64,000 nt of DNA, taken from NCBI GenBank assembly GCA_958295835.1, contig OY282378.1:186001-250000 (forward strand), given 5' to 3'. Shown here piece after piece: positions 9,553 to 19,775 of the stretch (its first letter is position 1; each line of letters opens with the position of its first letter). A program made the position numbers and the translations under genes. Under the pieces are notes generated by a model that made no database searches, was not told the DNA's origin, and saw only the letters and a program-made list of their open reading frames with translations. This DNA is from an uncultured Gammaproteobacteria bacterium. GTDB lineage: Bacteria > Pseudomonadota > Gammaproteobacteria > HK1.

Positions 9553-10909
9553 CACCCGCTTCCTCGCCATCGCTTTCGGCTTGCTCCTGCTCGCCGCTGC
9601 CGCGCCCCCACGGGCCGAGGTCGCGGAGCGCACCGTCACCCGGGCGTTCCTCACCCTGGTTGCCGGGGAGGAAGGCGACATCGTCGACGCCATGGATCTG
9701 ATCGAGGCGACCTGGGAGCCGTCGTACCTGTCGATGGTGCTCGAGGTCATGCGCCTGATCCGCAATCCGGCGGTCTCCGCCACCCTGATGCAGCTCGTCG
9801 AGGACAAGGTCGGCGGGGAGCACGGCTACGACCTCGGCGCATGGCAGCGGGCGATGTGGAATGCGCCCGAGGCGCGGCATCCACGCTACGCCGCCTTCAA
9901 GGCCGCGCTTTACAGCTTTGTCGATCCGCGTTTCTCGGCATACTTCGAAGACGTGGGCGAGCCGCTGATCCGGCTCGACGAGATCGCGTGGGGCGGCGTC
10001 AGGCAGGACGGCATCCCGCCGCTGCGCAACCCTGCGATGCTCGCCGCGGACGAAATCGGGTACCTCGAAGACCACCACATCGTGTTCGGCATCTCGGTCA
10101 ACGGCGATGCCCGCGCCTACCCGAAGCGGATCCTTGCCTGGCACGAGATGTTCGTCGACGTGGTCGGCGGCGTGCCGGTGGCGGGCGTGTACTGCACGCT
10201 CTGCGGCACCGTGATCCTCTTCCACACCGAGCACGCGGGGGTGAACCACGCCCTCGGCACGAGCGGCTTTCTGTACCGCTCGAACAAGCTCATGTACGAC
10301 CGGGCCACCCAGTCGATGTGGAGCACCATGCGGGGCACGCCGGTGGTCGGGCCGTTGACCGGGAAGGGGATCGTGCTCGACCGCGGCAGCGTGGTGACCA
10401 CCACCTGGGGCGAGTGGCGGCGGCGCCATCCCGATACCAGGGTGCTTTCACTCGACACCGGCCACCAGCGCAATTACGACGAGGGCGCCGCCTACCGCGA
10501 CTACTTCGCGACCGACGAGGTGATGTTCGCGGTGCCGGCCCTCGACACCCGCCTGAAGAACAAGGATGAGGTATTCACCCTGCTGCTCGCCGATCATCCC
10601 GATCGGCCGCTCGCGATCTCGGCCGGATTCCTCGCCGCGAATCCCGTGCATCACGACGCGGTCGAGGACATCGCGCTCGTGGTGCTCACCGATCCGTCGG
10701 GAGCGAACCGCGCGTACGCGAGCGAAGACGTGACGTTCACGGGGTACGACGGCGACCGGAGCGCCGAGGACGGCTCCGGCATGACCTGGACCATGGACGA
10801 ACACACCCTCACGGCCGAAGACGGCCGGGTACTCCACCGCATCCCGGCGCAGCGCGCCTTCTGGTTCGGCTGGTACGCCGCGTTCCCGCACACGCGCCTG
10901 GTGCAGTAG
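9545..10909 (+). CDS. DUF3179 domain-containing exported protein
   Basis: A protein of 454 residues from the start at 9545, where a signal peptide begins directly (MSATRFLAIAFGLLLLAAAA, cleavage near 'PRAEV'). The upstream in-frame ATG at 9470 would put 25 extra residues before the signal and lies in a duplicated segment, so I prefer 9545. The DUF3179 region covers roughly residues 150-440, with 'VFGISVNGDARAYPKRILAWHEM' followed by 'GVPVAGVYCTLCGT', the family core with its cysteine pair. The function of DUF3179 is not known. The protein is probably periplasmic. pdxJ starts 27 bp downstream, so the two may be cotranscribed. Confidence 0.85.
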   Translation: MSATRFLAIAFGLLLLAAAAPPRAEVAERTVTRAFLTLVAGEEGDIVDAMDLIEATWEPSYLSMVLEVMRLIRNPAVSATLMQLVEDKVGGEHGYDLGAWQRAMWNAPEARHPRYAAFKAALYSFVDPRFSAYFEDVGEPLIRLDEIAWGGVRQDGIPPLRNPAMLAADEIGYLEDHHIVFGISVNGDARAYPKRILAWHEMFVDVVGGVPVAGVYCTLCGTVILFHTEHAGVNHALGTSGFLYRSNKLMYDRATQSMWSTMRGTPVVGPLTGKGIVLDRGSVVTTTWGEWRRRHPDTRVLSLDTGHQRNYDEGAAYRDYFATDEVMFAVPALDTRLKNKDEVFTLLLADHPDRPLAISAGFLAANPVHHDAVEDIALVVLTDPSGANRAYASEDVTFTGYDGDRSAEDGSGMTWTMDEHTLTAEDGRVLHRIPAQRAFWFGWYAAFPHTRLVQ

Positions 10910-10936
10910 CATCGGCGAATCTTTCGGGGACCGGCC

Positions 10937-11734
10937 ATGACCGCGCTCTCGGTCAACGTCAACAAGATCGCGTGGCTGCGCAACTCCCGCGAGGGGAGCC
11001 GGCCGAGCGTCCTCGACGCGGCGCGGGCCATCATCGCCGCGGGTGCACAGGGCATCACCGTGCACCCGCGTCCCGATCAGCGGCACATCCGGCTCGATGA
11101 CGTTCAGGCGCTGGCGCGGCTCCTGGCCTCCGAATATCCGCACGTCGAGTTCAACATCGAGGGCAACCCCGCCGCCGGGCCGCGCGACAACGGCTATCCG
11201 GGGTTCGACCACCTTATCGAGACCGCCCGCCCGCAGCAGGCGACGCTGGTCCCCGATAGCGACGCCCAGCTCACCTCCGACCACGGCTGGGATCTGACCG
11301 GCACCGCCGAAGCAGGGCGCGTGGCGGAGATCATCGCGCGCTACCGGGGCTGGGGGGTGCGCGTGAGCCTCTTCATGGACCCGGTCGAGGAACAGATCGC
11401 GCGCGCCAAGGAATGCGGCGCGGACCGCATCGAGCTCTATACCGGCCCCTACGCCGACCTCGTCGAGCGGCACGGGCCCGGACACCCGGACACCCGTGCG
11501 TGCCGGCAGTCCTATCTCGACGCCACGCGGTGCGCGTCGAAGCTCGGCCTCGGTGTCAATGCCGGCCACGACTTGAACCTGGACAATCTCGCCGCATTCA
11601 TCGCCATCGGCGACGTCGCCGAGGTCTCCATCGGCCATGCGTTGATCGCGGATGCGCTGGAATTCGGTCTCTCCGCGACTGTACGGAAGTATCTCGATGC
11701 GATCGCCGAAGGAAACGACCAAGCCGGGGGATGA
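10937..11734 (+). CDS. pdxJ: Pyridoxine 5'-phosphate synthase
   Basis: PdxJ condenses 1-deoxyxylulose 5-phosphate with 3-amino-1-hydroxyacetone phosphate to make pyridoxine 5'-phosphate in the DXP-dependent vitamin B6 route. The 265-residue TIM barrel shows the family's [15 protein letters not shown] start, [13 protein letters not shown], 'EFNIEGNP', 'ATLVPDS' with 'TSDHGWD', 'VSLFMDP', 'ELYTGPYA', [13 protein letters not shown] and [13 protein letters not shown], covering the phosphate- and substrate-binding loops. Length is slightly above the usual 240. It usually sits near recO or acpS; here it follows DUF3179 instead. Confidence 0.95.
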   Translation: MTALSVNVNKIAWLRNSREGSRPSVLDAARAIIAAGAQGITVHPRPDQRHIRLDDVQALARLLASEYPHVEFNIEGNPAAGPRDNGYPGFDHLIETARPQQATLVPDSDAQLTSDHGWDLTGTAEAGRVAEIIARYRGWGVRVSLFMDPVEEQIARAKECGADRIELYTGPYADLVERHGPGHPDTRACRQSYLDATRCASKLGLGVNAGHDLNLDNLAAFIAIGDVAEVSIGHALIADALEFGLSATVRKYLDAIAEGNDQAGG

Positions 11735-12280
11735 TGACACGGTATCGGCCGATGCCTTCCATCCGCAGCCGCGCCAGGATCTCCGACACGCTGCTTCGGA
11801 TCTTCCAGGCAAACCAGGGGCAGACCCTTCTCTCCCCAGTCTTTTCCAATACGGAGATGAGCCTGAGGGTGGGAGGTAGCAGGAGCGGTAGGCGGAGTTG
11901 GGAAGTGAGTGAATGGAAGGGGGATGTTGAAGGGCACGAAGGACCTGTGCAAGCCCTGAGCGGTCCCCTGCTCGGGTGCTGAGGCGGGGACGATGGGACA
12001 AGGGGAGGGGTTGGGGGGAGGGGAGTGGCAACAGAGGGGGCCACCGCCCGGATGAGGTCGGACGGTGGATTGTGCGGGTGGGGTGGAGGGTCAGGCCGCG
12101 TCGCGCCAAGCGCGCCCGATGGTGCGGAACAGGGCGTCGCGGGCGTCGTTGAGCGCGTTGGCGGCCTCGAGGTCACTGACGGCGTTCGAGAGGAATCGGC
12201 AGGGGGCTGAACAACAAACCCTGCCCCCCTGACTGCCCACTGAAACGGAGCAACTCCCAGGCGCATTCGACGCGACAGGG
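11735..12280. other. Non-coding stretch with a G-rich tract and a possible gene-end fragment
   Basis: No convincing full gene lies between pdxJ and the IclR gene. From about 11866 to 12040 the forward strand is strongly purine-rich. The run at 11995-12024 contains five blocks of three or more G and could form a G-quadruplex. On the reverse strand 12091-12189 reads as an ordinary-looking peptide end, SNAVSDLEAANALNDARDAL followed by FRTIGRAWRDAA and a stop. This may be the C-terminus of a lost gene, but I do not recognise it. Confidence 0.4.
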
Positions 12281-13060
12281 CTACGACTCGGGGAAGAACA
12301 AGGCTTCCAACTCCCTGGCCGCCGCCTGCATGTCGATGATCTGCTCTTCCAGTTCGACCAGAGGCTTCCGGGTGATCAGGGCGTGCGTGGAAAGACACGC
12401 ACACAGGACGCCCTGCCGGTTGCGTATCGGTACGGACGCCCCGACCATGTCATCGAACCACTCCTCATCGTCGAGCGCATAGTCCTGTTTTCTGATTCGG
12501 GACAACTCCATCGTGAACTTCCTGACGGAGCCGATCGTATTGCGAGCACGCTTGTTTGTGCGCATGTTACGAAATACCCCGATCGCATCCTCCAGGTCGA
12601 ACGTACTCAAATACAGCTTGCCCGACGCACAGCAATGCAGCGGCAACGAATCTCCGATTTTCAGATTGATCTGAAATGGCCAATGTGATTCCAATCGATC
12701 GAAATATATCAGTCTCGCCCCTTGCGGGATCGAAAGACTGACCGTTTCTCCCAGTCGCTCCGAGAGCCGCATCAGTATCGCCCGCCTCCGGGTGACGCCT
12801 GGTTCGTATTGGAGGGTGTTGAATACGACAGAACGCAATTTCTCACCGGGAATGAAAGTGCCCGAGGGACTCGTAGCGATAAATCCAACCTCACCTAACG
12901 TATCGAGAAACCTGTATATGGTCGGTAAGGGAATATGTAGAGATTTCGCCAGGTTCGAAGCCGTTGCGGTTTGTGGATTCATGCATATGGTCTCCACGAC
13001 TTCGAGGATCCGCCTGGGGGCCGTCCGTTTTACCTTTTCGGTCATGGTCATTTGTTCCAC
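12281..13060 (-). CDS. IclR-family transcriptional regulator
   Basis: A 259-residue regulator with an N-terminal winged helix (about 14-75: ILEVVETICMN..TATASNLAKSLHIPLPTIYRFLDTL) and a C-terminal IclR effector-binding domain (about 90-255). Effector-domain marks include ETVSLSIPQGARLIYFDRLE, 'LPLHCCASGKLYLS', 'YALDDEEWFDDMVGASVPI' and a final helix. IclR proteins usually control a nearby catabolic operon in response to a small acid. It is divergent from the alcohol dehydrogenase-TRAP cassette, and a palindrome sits just upstream of that cassette's likely promoter (13496-13518). The base composition here is less GC-rich than the flanks. Confidence 0.9.
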   Translation of the reverse strand: MEQMTMTEKVKRTAPRRILEVVETICMNPQTATASNLAKSLHIPLPTIYRFLDTLGEVGFIATSPSGTFIPGEKLRSVVFNTLQYEPGVTRRRAILMRLSERLGETVSLSIPQGARLIYFDRLESHWPFQINLKIGDSLPLHCCASGKLYLSTFDLEDAIGVFRNMRTNKRARNTIGSVRKFTMELSRIRKQDYALDDEEWFDDMVGASVPIRNRQGVLCACLSTHALITRKPLVELEEQIIDMQAAARELEALFFPES

Positions 13061-13495
13061 TCTGCCACGGTTTCAGTTTTGCCCCGGCGTGAACGTCGGC
13101 GGACGTGTCGAGCCGTCGCCTGTGCGCAACGCCCGCGTCCAGCCGGTGGAACGGCCGGTATGGGCAGGTCTCCGACCTGCACGACGGGTAGCCGATTGGC
13201 CCACGCCTGTCCCCGCAGGTGCGCCACACTCCCTCCGCGGCGCCTGGGGCCGCGCCGGATGCGGTGGCACGGCACAACCGGCCGGTCGCAACCGAAAGCT
13301 GATACCGGCCGTCGGCAGGCACACGACCTGCGCTTTCGCCACGCACGGCGTCAGGCCACGGCTTCGGGGCGAGGCTGTTCCGGCCGGGTCGTCTTCGCTT
13401 CTGGCCGGATGAGCGTTCCTGGGCACATCTCGTCCCCTTTTCCGCCTCGGTGTATCCGTGACGGATCGATCTTACGGCATGAGACGCGATGCGCA

Positions 13496-13551
13496 AAATG
13501 AGAAAATTCTTCTCGTTTGGATTGACACGCATCATGGCAGTTCGCTACGGT
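13496..13551 (+). promoter_or_regulatory. Candidate IclR operator and sigma-70-like promoter of the ADH-TRAP cassette
   Basis: AAATGAGAA (13496-13504), a 5-bp centre and TTCTCGTTT (13510-13518) form an inverted repeat with eight of nine positions matching. Four bases downstream, TTGACA (13522-13527), an 18-bp spacer and TACGGT (13546-13551) look like -35 and -10 elements, with the ATG at 13603. A palindrome immediately upstream of -35 suits an IclR-type regulator. The rest of 13061-13495 holds nothing I can identify. Confidence 0.5.
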
Positions 13552-13602
13552 GACGCTGAAGTGACCCCATGCGGACCGTCACTCTGGAAAGAAGGAAGGG
13601 TT

Positions 13603-14784
13603 ATGCGGGAAACGGTGCGAATCTGCATGCCGCGCTTCCTGCAGATCGGCAGGGGCAGCCTGGACAAGGTTCCGGACGTCCTTGCGCGGATCGGAAGCGC
13701 GAACCGTCCTCTCATCGTCACCGACAAGGTCATGGTGGATCAGGGGATTGCCGCGCGGGTACGTGAACGTCTGGCCAGGCACAACGTCCGATGCGGGGTG
13801 TTCGACGGCGTAGTCCCCGACCCCACCGACGAAGTTGTCCGGGCCGGGCTCGCTACGCTGGAAGCCGGTGGCCATGACTGCGTCATCGGCTTGGGCGGCG
13901 GCAGCCCGCTGGATGCGGCGAAAGCCATGGCGGTCATGGCACGGCATCCGCGGGACCTGCTTTTTTACCGGCCTCCGCGTGAATTCGACACCCCCGGCCT
14001 GCCCATGATTGCCATCCCGACCACCGCGGGAACGGGCTCCGAGGTGACCCACCATGCGGTCATCGTGCACGTGGAGACCCGGGAGAAAATCTCATGTCGG
14101 GGCGAGGCTTTCGTGCCGGTGGCGGCGATCGTCGATTACGAGCTGACGCTGTCCAAGCCAAGGCGGCTGATCGCGGATAACGCGCTGGACACACTGACCC
14201 ATGCCATCGAAAGCTATGTGAGCCGGAAACGCACGGTGTTTTCCGACCGCATGGCGCTCGACTGCATGCGGCTCGTCGGCGCTCATGTCCAGCGGGCCTA
14301 CGACGACACCGAAGACGCAGAGGCGCGCGAACACCTGATGCTGGCCGCCACCCTGGGAGGACTTGCCTTCTCCAACGCATCGATCTGCCTGGTTCACGCC
14401 ATGAGCAGGCCGCTTGGCAGCCTGTTCCATGTGCCCCACGGAATGAGCAACGCCATGCTTCTGCCCACGGTGACGGAATTTTCGTCCACTGCGGCGACGG
14501 ATCGGTACGCGGATTGCGGACGCGCTATCGGCTTGTGCGACACCGGCGACGACGATGCCTTGGCGGTCAGGAAGCTGATCGACGGTCTCCATGCCTGCAA
14601 CTCCCGGCTGGAGGTGCCGTCGATGCGCGCCTTCGGCATCGACCGGGACGCCTTCTCCGATGCGCTGGACCAGATGGCGGAAGACGCCCTGCGTTCGGGT
14701 GCGCCGAACAACAACCCACGGATTGCGAACAAGGAGGAGATCATCGCCTTGTTTCTGCAAGTCTGGTCCGCGGGTGACGGATGA
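13603..14784 (+). CDS. Iron-containing alcohol dehydrogenase
   Basis: A 393-residue group III (Fe-type) alcohol dehydrogenase that would interconvert an alcohol or 2-hydroxy acid and its carbonyl with NAD(P). The nucleotide-binding GGGSPLDAAKAMAV lies near residue 98 and 'TTAGTGSEVTHHAVI' near 140. The metal ligands Asp196, His200, His265 and His279 have the same spacing as in FucO. The start at 13603 follows GAAGGAAGGG; an upstream in-frame start has no comparable site. It is the first gene of the cassette, 85 bp before the TRAP binding protein, so the alcohol or hydroxy acid is probably derived from the imported substrate. Confidence 0.9.
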   Translation: MRETVRICMPRFLQIGRGSLDKVPDVLARIGSANRPLIVTDKVMVDQGIAARVRERLARHNVRCGVFDGVVPDPTDEVVRAGLATLEAGGHDCVIGLGGGSPLDAAKAMAVMARHPRDLLFYRPPREFDTPGLPMIAIPTTAGTGSEVTHHAVIVHVETREKISCRGEAFVPVAAIVDYELTLSKPRRLIADNALDTLTHAIESYVSRKRTVFSDRMALDCMRLVGAHVQRAYDDTEDAEAREHLMLAATLGGLAFSNASICLVHAMSRPLGSLFHVPHGMSNAMLLPTVTEFSSTAATDRYADCGRAIGLCDTGDDDALAVRKLIDGLHACNSRLEVPSMRAFGIDRDAFSDALDQMAEDALRSGAPNNNPRIANKEEIIALFLQVWSAGDG

Positions 14785-14869
14785 GATGAACGCGGTCTCG
14801 CCAACCTCCGTCTCCCCGGATCGCATCACGCCCGGCCTCATTGGGCGCAACCACCTGGAGGAAACACCG

Positions 14870-15976
14870 ATGGAAACACGGACGACGAGAAATGCGCGTC
14901 GAGAGGGCGGCTCGATGAAGCTCCGGGGACTGGCCCTGCTCGTGGCGGGGGCGGCGCTTTTCACCTGGGCGCCGATGGACGAAGCCGGCGCCCAGGAGAA
15001 GATCCGCTGGAAGGTCCAATCGACGTTCAACACCGGCTGGCCCGCTTTGGGCGATCCCATCGCCTATGTCTCGAAGATGCTCAGGAATGCAACGGATGGC
15101 CGGATTCAACTGAAGGTCTATGAGCCGGGCAAGATCGTTCCACCACTGGAGATCTCGCCTTCCATCAGTCGAGGCGATCTTCCCGCGGCCTACAACTATC
15201 TGGCCTACGACCAGGGGCGAATCCCCGCGGCGGTCCTGTTCTCTGCCGTGCCCTTCGGCATGGAGCCTTGGGAATACGCCGCCTGGTGGTTCGAAGACGA
15301 GGGCGCCTCTCTCGCCGCGGACATCTACCACCGGCACAACATCCATCCGCTTCTGTGCAGCACCATCGGGCCGGAAACCGCAGGCTGGTACCGGAAACCG
15401 ATCGAGTCTCTCGACGACCTGAAGGGGTTGAAGATCCGTTTCTCGGGACTCGGCGGCATGGTGCTGAACGAGATAGGCGCTTCCGCGACACTGATGGCGG
15501 GTGGAGAGATCTTCGCGGCATTGGAGAAGGGGACGCTGGACGCCACCGAATATTCGATGCCGGCCATCGACGAGGTGCTCGGTTTCCACAAGATCGCCAA
15601 GTTCAACCTCTTCCCCGGTTGGCATCAGGTGTCCACATCGACCCATCTCTTGATCAATCTGGACGAGTGGAACAAACTCTCCTCCGCCGACCAAACGCTC
15701 TTCGAGATGGTCTGCACCGCGGCGGCCATGCGCGCCATCACCACCGGAGAGGCGTTGCAAGGGGCGCAGATCATGAGCTTCGAACAAAAGGGGGTCACTC
15801 CCGCCAAGCTGCCCGACTCCGTCATTCAGGAGCTGAAACGAGTCGCCGACAGGGTCATGGAGGAGGAAGCGGCCAAGGATGCCGACTTCAAGCGCGTATG
15901 GGAGTCGCAACAGGCATTCCACGCCCAATATCAAGTGTGGAAAGAATGGGGATACCTGCCTCGAGACTTCGACTAG
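14870..15976 (+). CDS. TRAP transporter substrate-binding protein, DctP family
   Basis: Periplasmic binding protein of a TRAP transporter for organic acids. The chosen start (14870) has CTGGAGGAAAC upstream and gives 368 residues. An inner ATG at 14915 begins right at a signal peptide (MKLRGLALLVAGAALF, cleavage near 'AGAQEK') and is an alternative. The mature part has the DctP landmarks: 'W..PIESLDDLKGLKIRFSG', 'GGEIFAALEKGTLDATEY' and 'HKIAKFNLFPGWHQ'. Arg in 'KIRF' is the carboxylate-binding residue of the family. The permease genes follow on the same strand after a strong hairpin. Confidence 0.9.
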   Translation: METRTTRNARREGGSMKLRGLALLVAGAALFTWAPMDEAGAQEKIRWKVQSTFNTGWPALGDPIAYVSKMLRNATDGRIQLKVYEPGKIVPPLEISPSISRGDLPAAYNYLAYDQGRIPAAVLFSAVPFGMEPWEYAAWWFEDEGASLAADIYHRHNIHPLLCSTIGPETAGWYRKPIESLDDLKGLKIRFSGLGGMVLNEIGASATLMAGGEIFAALEKGTLDATEYSMPAIDEVLGFHKIAKFNLFPGWHQVSTSTHLLINLDEWNKLSSADQTLFEMVCTAAAMRAITTGEALQGAQIMSFEQKGVTPAKLPDSVIQELKRVADRVMEEEAAKDADFKRVWESQQAFHAQYQVWKEWGYLPRDFD

Positions 15977-16026
15977 TGACGACCTGAGGTATATCCGAAT
16001 GTGGAGTCGAACAGGTTCCACACCCC

Positions 16027-16061
16027 ACGCTCCGCAGCAGGTGGCTCCTGCTGCGGAGCGT
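16027..16061 (+). terminator. Strong hairpin between the TRAP binding-protein and small-permease genes
   Basis: ACGCTCCGCAGCAGG (16027-16041) pairs fully with 16047-16061 across a 5-nt loop, followed by TTGTTGTTC. A 15-bp stem with a weak T-rich tail would act as a leaky terminator or as a 3' stabiliser of the binding-protein message. Confidence 0.75.
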
Positions 16062-16143
16062 TGTTGTTCAAGGATTGTACATTTCCCTTGTGCCATATCC
16101 GGACCTCGACCGCGTGCGGCGAAGACGGTCGGGGCGAATCGAC

Positions 16144-16776
16144 ATGCACGGCGGAGACGGCGCGGTGAGCACCGGTCACGGTGACTCCCTGACCGGGAGT
16201 GGTGTCGCAAGCGAAGCCACCTCCCGTCATGGCCTTGCGTTGCGCGACACTTCCGTGGCTCGATGGCTCGATCGGATCGTGTATGCAGCCGGCGAAGTAT
16301 TCCACTGGATCTGGATCGTTCTGTTGGCGGTGATCATCATCAACGTCGTCCTGCGTTACGTCTTCAGCCGCGGCATGATCGAATTGGAAGAGCTCCAGTG
16401 GTATCTCTACGCCGTCGGCTGGCTGGTCGGCCTGTCCTATACCTTCGCGTTCGATGCCCATGTCAGAGTGGACGTGCTGCACGAGAAGCTGTCTTACAAA
16501 GGAAAACTATGGTTCGAGATGGCGGGGCTGTTGTTTCTTTTCCTGCCTTTCGTCCTGTTCGTCATAATCTACGCCGTCCCGTTCGTCGAATTGTCATGGG
16601 AGACGAACGAGCGTTCGACCTCGGCGAACGGGCTGCCCGCCCGATGGTTGGTGAAGGGCTTCCTCCTGTTCAGTTTCGTGCTTCTTCTGCTCGCGGGGAT
16701 TTCCAGGCTGCTCAAGGTGCTGACGTCGATTCTCTTCGGCGCACCCGCGGTTGCATCCGGAATCACCGAACGATAG
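16144..16776 (+). CDS. TRAP transporter small permease, DctQ family
   Basis: Small membrane subunit of the TRAP transporter, with four membrane segments: about residues 50-72 ('WIWIVLLAVIIINVVLRYVF'), 85-105, 125-150 and 180-200. The loop 'ELEELQWYLYAVGWLVGLSYTF' and 'DAHVRVDVLHEKLS' are DctQ hallmarks. The ATG at 16144 gives 210 residues; a TTG at 16075 would lengthen the N-terminus but has no ribosome-binding site. The dctM-type gene starts 10 bp downstream, so the two permeases are translated together. Confidence 0.9.
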   Translation: MHGGDGAVSTGHGDSLTGSGVASEATSRHGLALRDTSVARWLDRIVYAAGEVFHWIWIVLLAVIIINVVLRYVFSRGMIELEELQWYLYAVGWLVGLSYTFAFDAHVRVDVLHEKLSYKGKLWFEMAGLLFLFLPFVLFVIIYAVPFVELSWETNERSTSANGLPARWLVKGFLLFSFVLLLLAGISRLLKVLTSILFGAPAVASGITER

Positions 16777-16786
16777 GGGAGTCCCA

Positions 16787-18148
16787 ATGGAGTTCGAGGC
16801 CGGCCATTACATGGCGATGGCGATGTTCCTGTCTTTCATCGTCCTGATTTTCACAGGATATCCGGTCGCATGGCTGATGGGTGGCCTGGCGATGATCTTT
16901 ACCGCGGTCGCCGTCTTCTCGGATGCCTATCTCGACACGTTCTTCGGGGTCGATTGGGGGTACACCTCGATCCTCGTGACCCGCATCTACGCGGTCATGA
17001 GCAACTGGGTTCTCGTAGCACTGCCGATGTTCGTTTTCATGGGCATCATGCTCGACCGTTCCGGCATCGCCGAGGATCTGATGAGCGATCTGACCAAGCT
17101 CTTCGGTCGCGTGCGGGGTGGACTCGCGATCACCGTCGTCTTCATCGGAATACTGTTGGCAGCCTCGACGGGAATCATCGGCGCTGCCGTCGTACTGCTT
17201 GCGATACTGGGCGTGCCCTTGATGCTCAAACACCGGTACGATCCGCGGCTTGCCTGCGGCGTGGTCTGTGCTACGGGCTCGCTCGGCATCCTGATTCCCC
17301 CCAGCATCATGCTCGTGATGATGGGCGATCAGATCCGCATTTCGGTAGGCGATCTCTTCATGGGCGCCGTTTTCCCCGGATTGCTGTTGGGGGCGCTCTA
17401 CACACTGTACATCCTCGGGTTGTCATGGGTCAGCCCCGGAGCCGCGCCCGCTCCCGAGGATGCGGAGCCGGTCTCCTGGAACATCGTCAAGAACGTCCTG
17501 CGATCGGCGATTCCGCCCGCTACGCTGATCATCGCCGTCCTCGGAAGCATCTTCTTCGGTATCGCGACGCCGACCGAGGCTTCCGGCGTCGGGGCGCTCG
17601 GTGCGACGTTGCTCGCACTCGCCCGGGGACGCTTGTCGCTGAGGGGCCTGCATGGGGTCGTGCAGCAGGCGACGAAGACGACCGCTTATATCTTTGCGCT
17701 GTTTGTCGGAGCAACGGCCTTTTCACTGGTCTTGCGCGGATTCGGCGGCGACGAACTGATCGAGGGCGTGCTGATCGGGTTGCCGCTCGGTAAGGATGGC
17801 GTGGTTATCGTCGTCCTCGTGGCCGCGTTCTTCCTGGGCTTCTTCCTCGACTGGATCGAGATCACACTGATCATCCTGCCGCTGATCGCGCCGGTGGTAA
17901 GCGATCTGGGCGTGGATCTGGTCTGGTTCACGGTAATGTTCGCCGTCTGCCTCCAGACTTCCTTCATCACCCCGCCGGTGGGCTTCGCCTTGTTCTACAT
18001 GAAGGGCGTCGCGCCTGAAGGCGTCGACATCACGACGGTCTACAAGGGAGTCATTCCGTTCGTCCTTCTGCAGATGATCGGCGTCGCGGCGATCTTTTTC
18101 CTGCCGCAACTGGTTACCTGGCTGCCCCAGGTCGCGTACGGCAATTGA
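16787..18148 (+). CDS. TRAP transporter large permease, DctM family
   Basis: Sodium-coupled large permease of the TRAP system, 453 residues with 11-12 membrane segments. The ATG at 16787 follows AGGGGAG. Landmarks are '[10 protein letters not shown]' near the N-terminus, '[13 protein letters not shown]', '[12 protein letters not shown]', '[14 protein letters not shown]' and '[16 protein letters not shown]'. The late stretch '[18 protein letters not shown]' and '[17 protein letters not shown]' complete the pattern. This is a normal-length DctM, in contrast to the extended paralogue at 26156-28819. Confidence 0.93.
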   Translation: MEFEAGHYMAMAMFLSFIVLIFTGYPVAWLMGGLAMIFTAVAVFSDAYLDTFFGVDWGYTSILVTRIYAVMSNWVLVALPMFVFMGIMLDRSGIAEDLMSDLTKLFGRVRGGLAITVVFIGILLAASTGIIGAAVVLLAILGVPLMLKHRYDPRLACGVVCATGSLGILIPPSIMLVMMGDQIRISVGDLFMGAVFPGLLLGALYTLYILGLSWVSPGAAPAPEDAEPVSWNIVKNVLRSAIPPATLIIAVLGSIFFGIATPTEASGVGALGATLLALARGRLSLRGLHGVVQQATKTTAYIFALFVGATAFSLVLRGFGGDELIEGVLIGLPLGKDGVVIVVLVAAFFLGFFLDWIEITLIILPLIAPVVSDLGVDLVWFTVMFAVCLQTSFITPPVGFALFYMKGVAPEGVDITTVYKGVIPFVLLQMIGVAAIFFLPQLVTWLPQVAYGN

Positions 18149-18251
18149 TCGGACCGACGGCCATCCCCGTCTCGGACCGCCACGCGATGGTATCCTTTCC
18201 CCACTTGGGAATCGCCAGAGATTCCGCCGAACGACACCCGTGGAGAAGATC

Positions 18252-19775
18252 ATGACCACCGACGACACCAACGTTTCCACCCTCCGGCATTTCATCGACG
18301 GCGAGTGCGTCGCCGGAGAGAGCAATCGCTTCGGTGACGTCTACAATCCGGCTACCGGAAAGGTCCGGGCGCAGGTGCCGTTCGCCACCGCGGGCGAGGT
18401 CGACAAGGCGGTCCGGGCGGCGAAGGTGGCGTTTCCGGGATGGGCCGCGACCCCGCCCTCGCAGCGCGCCCGCATCCTGTTCCGCTACCGCGACCTCGTC
18501 GAAGCGCATCGCGACGAGCTTGCCCGCATCTGCTCGTCCGAGCACGGCAAGACCCTCGACGACGCCCGCGGCTCGGTGACCCGCGGCATCGAGATCGTGG
18601 AGTTCGCATGCGGGATCCCCCAGCTCCTCAAGGGCGAGCTCAACGAGAACGTCGCGAGCCGCGTGGACAGCTTCAACGTGCGCCAGCCCCTGGGGGTATG
18701 CGTCGGGATCACCCCGTTCAATTTCCCCGCGATGGTCCCGATGTGGATGTATCCGATAGCGCTCGCGTGCGGCAACACCTTCGTGCTGAAGCCATCGGAG
18801 AAGGATCCGTCCTGTGGCCTGCGCCTCGCCGAGCTGGCGGTCGAGGCCGGGGTGCCGCCAGGCGTGCTGAACGTCGTCAACGGCGACAAGGAGGCGGTCG
18901 ATGCGTTGCTCACCCACGAGGACGTCGCGGCGGTGAGCTTCGTCGGATCGACGCCGATCGCGGAATACGTACACCGCACCGCAACCGCCGCCGGCAAGCG
19001 GGTGCAGGCGCTCGGCGGAGCGAAGAACCATCTCGTGGTGATGCCCGACGCCGACATGGACCAGGTGACCGACGCCCTCGTCGGCTCCGCCTACGGATCG
19101 GCCGGTGAGCGGTGCATGGCGGTCGCGGTGGCGGTCGCGGTCGGCGACGAAGTCGCCGACGATCTGGTCGATCGGCTCAAGCCCCGGGTCGAGTCGTTGA
19201 AGATCGGTCCCTATGACGCGAGCGGGATCGAGATGGGGCCGCTCGTCACCCGGGAGCACCGCGACAAGGTCAGGGGCTACGTGGACACCGGGGTCGAAGA
19301 GGGCGCGACCCTCGTGGTCGACGGCCGCGATGCCACCGTCGAAGGCCACGAGGACGGCTTCTTCATCGGCGGCTGCATCTTCGACCACGTGAAGCCGGAC
19401 ATGCGGATCTACAAGGAGGAGATCTTCGGGCCGGTCCTGAGCGTGGTGCGCGCGAACGACTACGAGGAGGCGGTCGAGCTCGTCAACGACCACGAGCTCG
19501 GCAACGGCGCGGCGATCTTCACCCGCGACGGGGACGCCGCGCGCGACTTCACCCATCGGGTACGGATCGGCATGGTCGGCGTCAACGTACCGATTCCGGT
19601 GCCCACCGCCTACCACAGTTTCGGTGGATGGAAGCGATCGCTGTTCGGCGACCACCATATGCACGGCCCGGAGGGCGTGCGCTTCTTCACCAGGATGAAG
19701 ACCGTGACTTCGCGCTGGCCGTCGGGCATTCGCGAAGGCGCGGCGTTCAATTTCAGGCGCAGTACCGAAGCCTGA
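18252..19775 (+). CDS. mmsA: CoA-acylating methylmalonate-semialdehyde dehydrogenase
   Basis: MmsA converts methylmalonate (or malonate) semialdehyde with CoA and NAD to propionyl-CoA (or acetyl-CoA), in valine, inositol and beta-alanine breakdown. The 507-residue protein has the MMSDH pattern '[20 protein letters not shown]', '[19 protein letters not shown]', '[17 protein letters not shown]' and the nucleophile cysteine in '[17 protein letters not shown]'. GGAKNH in place of the ELGGK glutamate motif marks this CoA-dependent subfamily. The ATG at 18252 follows GGAGAAG. It is 103 bp after dctM, perhaps the same transcript, which would tie it to the imported acid. Confidence 0.94.
   Translation: MTTDDTNVSTLRHFIDGECVAGESNRFGDVYNPATGKVRAQVPFATAGEVDKAVRAAKVAFPGWAATPPSQRARILFRYRDLVEAHRDELARICSSEHGKTLDDARGSVTRGIEIVEFACGIPQLLKGELNENVASRVDSFNVRQPLGVCVGITPFNFPAMVPMWMYPIALACGNTFVLKPSEKDPSCGLRLAELAVEAGVPPGVLNVVNGDKEAVDALLTHEDVAAVSFVGSTPIAEYVHRTATAAGKRVQALGGAKNHLVVMPDADMDQVTDALVGSAYGSAGERCMAVAVAVAVGDEVADDLVDRLKPRVESLKIGPYDASGIEMGPLVTREHRDKVRGYVDTGVEEGATLVVDGRDATVEGHEDGFFIGGCIFDHVKPDMRIYKEEIFGPVLSVVRANDYEEAVELVNDHELGNGAAIFTRDGDAARDFTHRVRIGMVGVNVPIPVPTAYHSFGGWKRSLFGDHHMHGPEGVRFFTRMKTVTSRWPSGIREGAAFNFRRSTEA

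Noticed and set aside
13061..13495. Short open frames upstream of the alcohol dehydrogenase
   Set aside because: They overlap each other on both strands with Arg/Pro-rich composition and no motif. I treat the region as intergenic.
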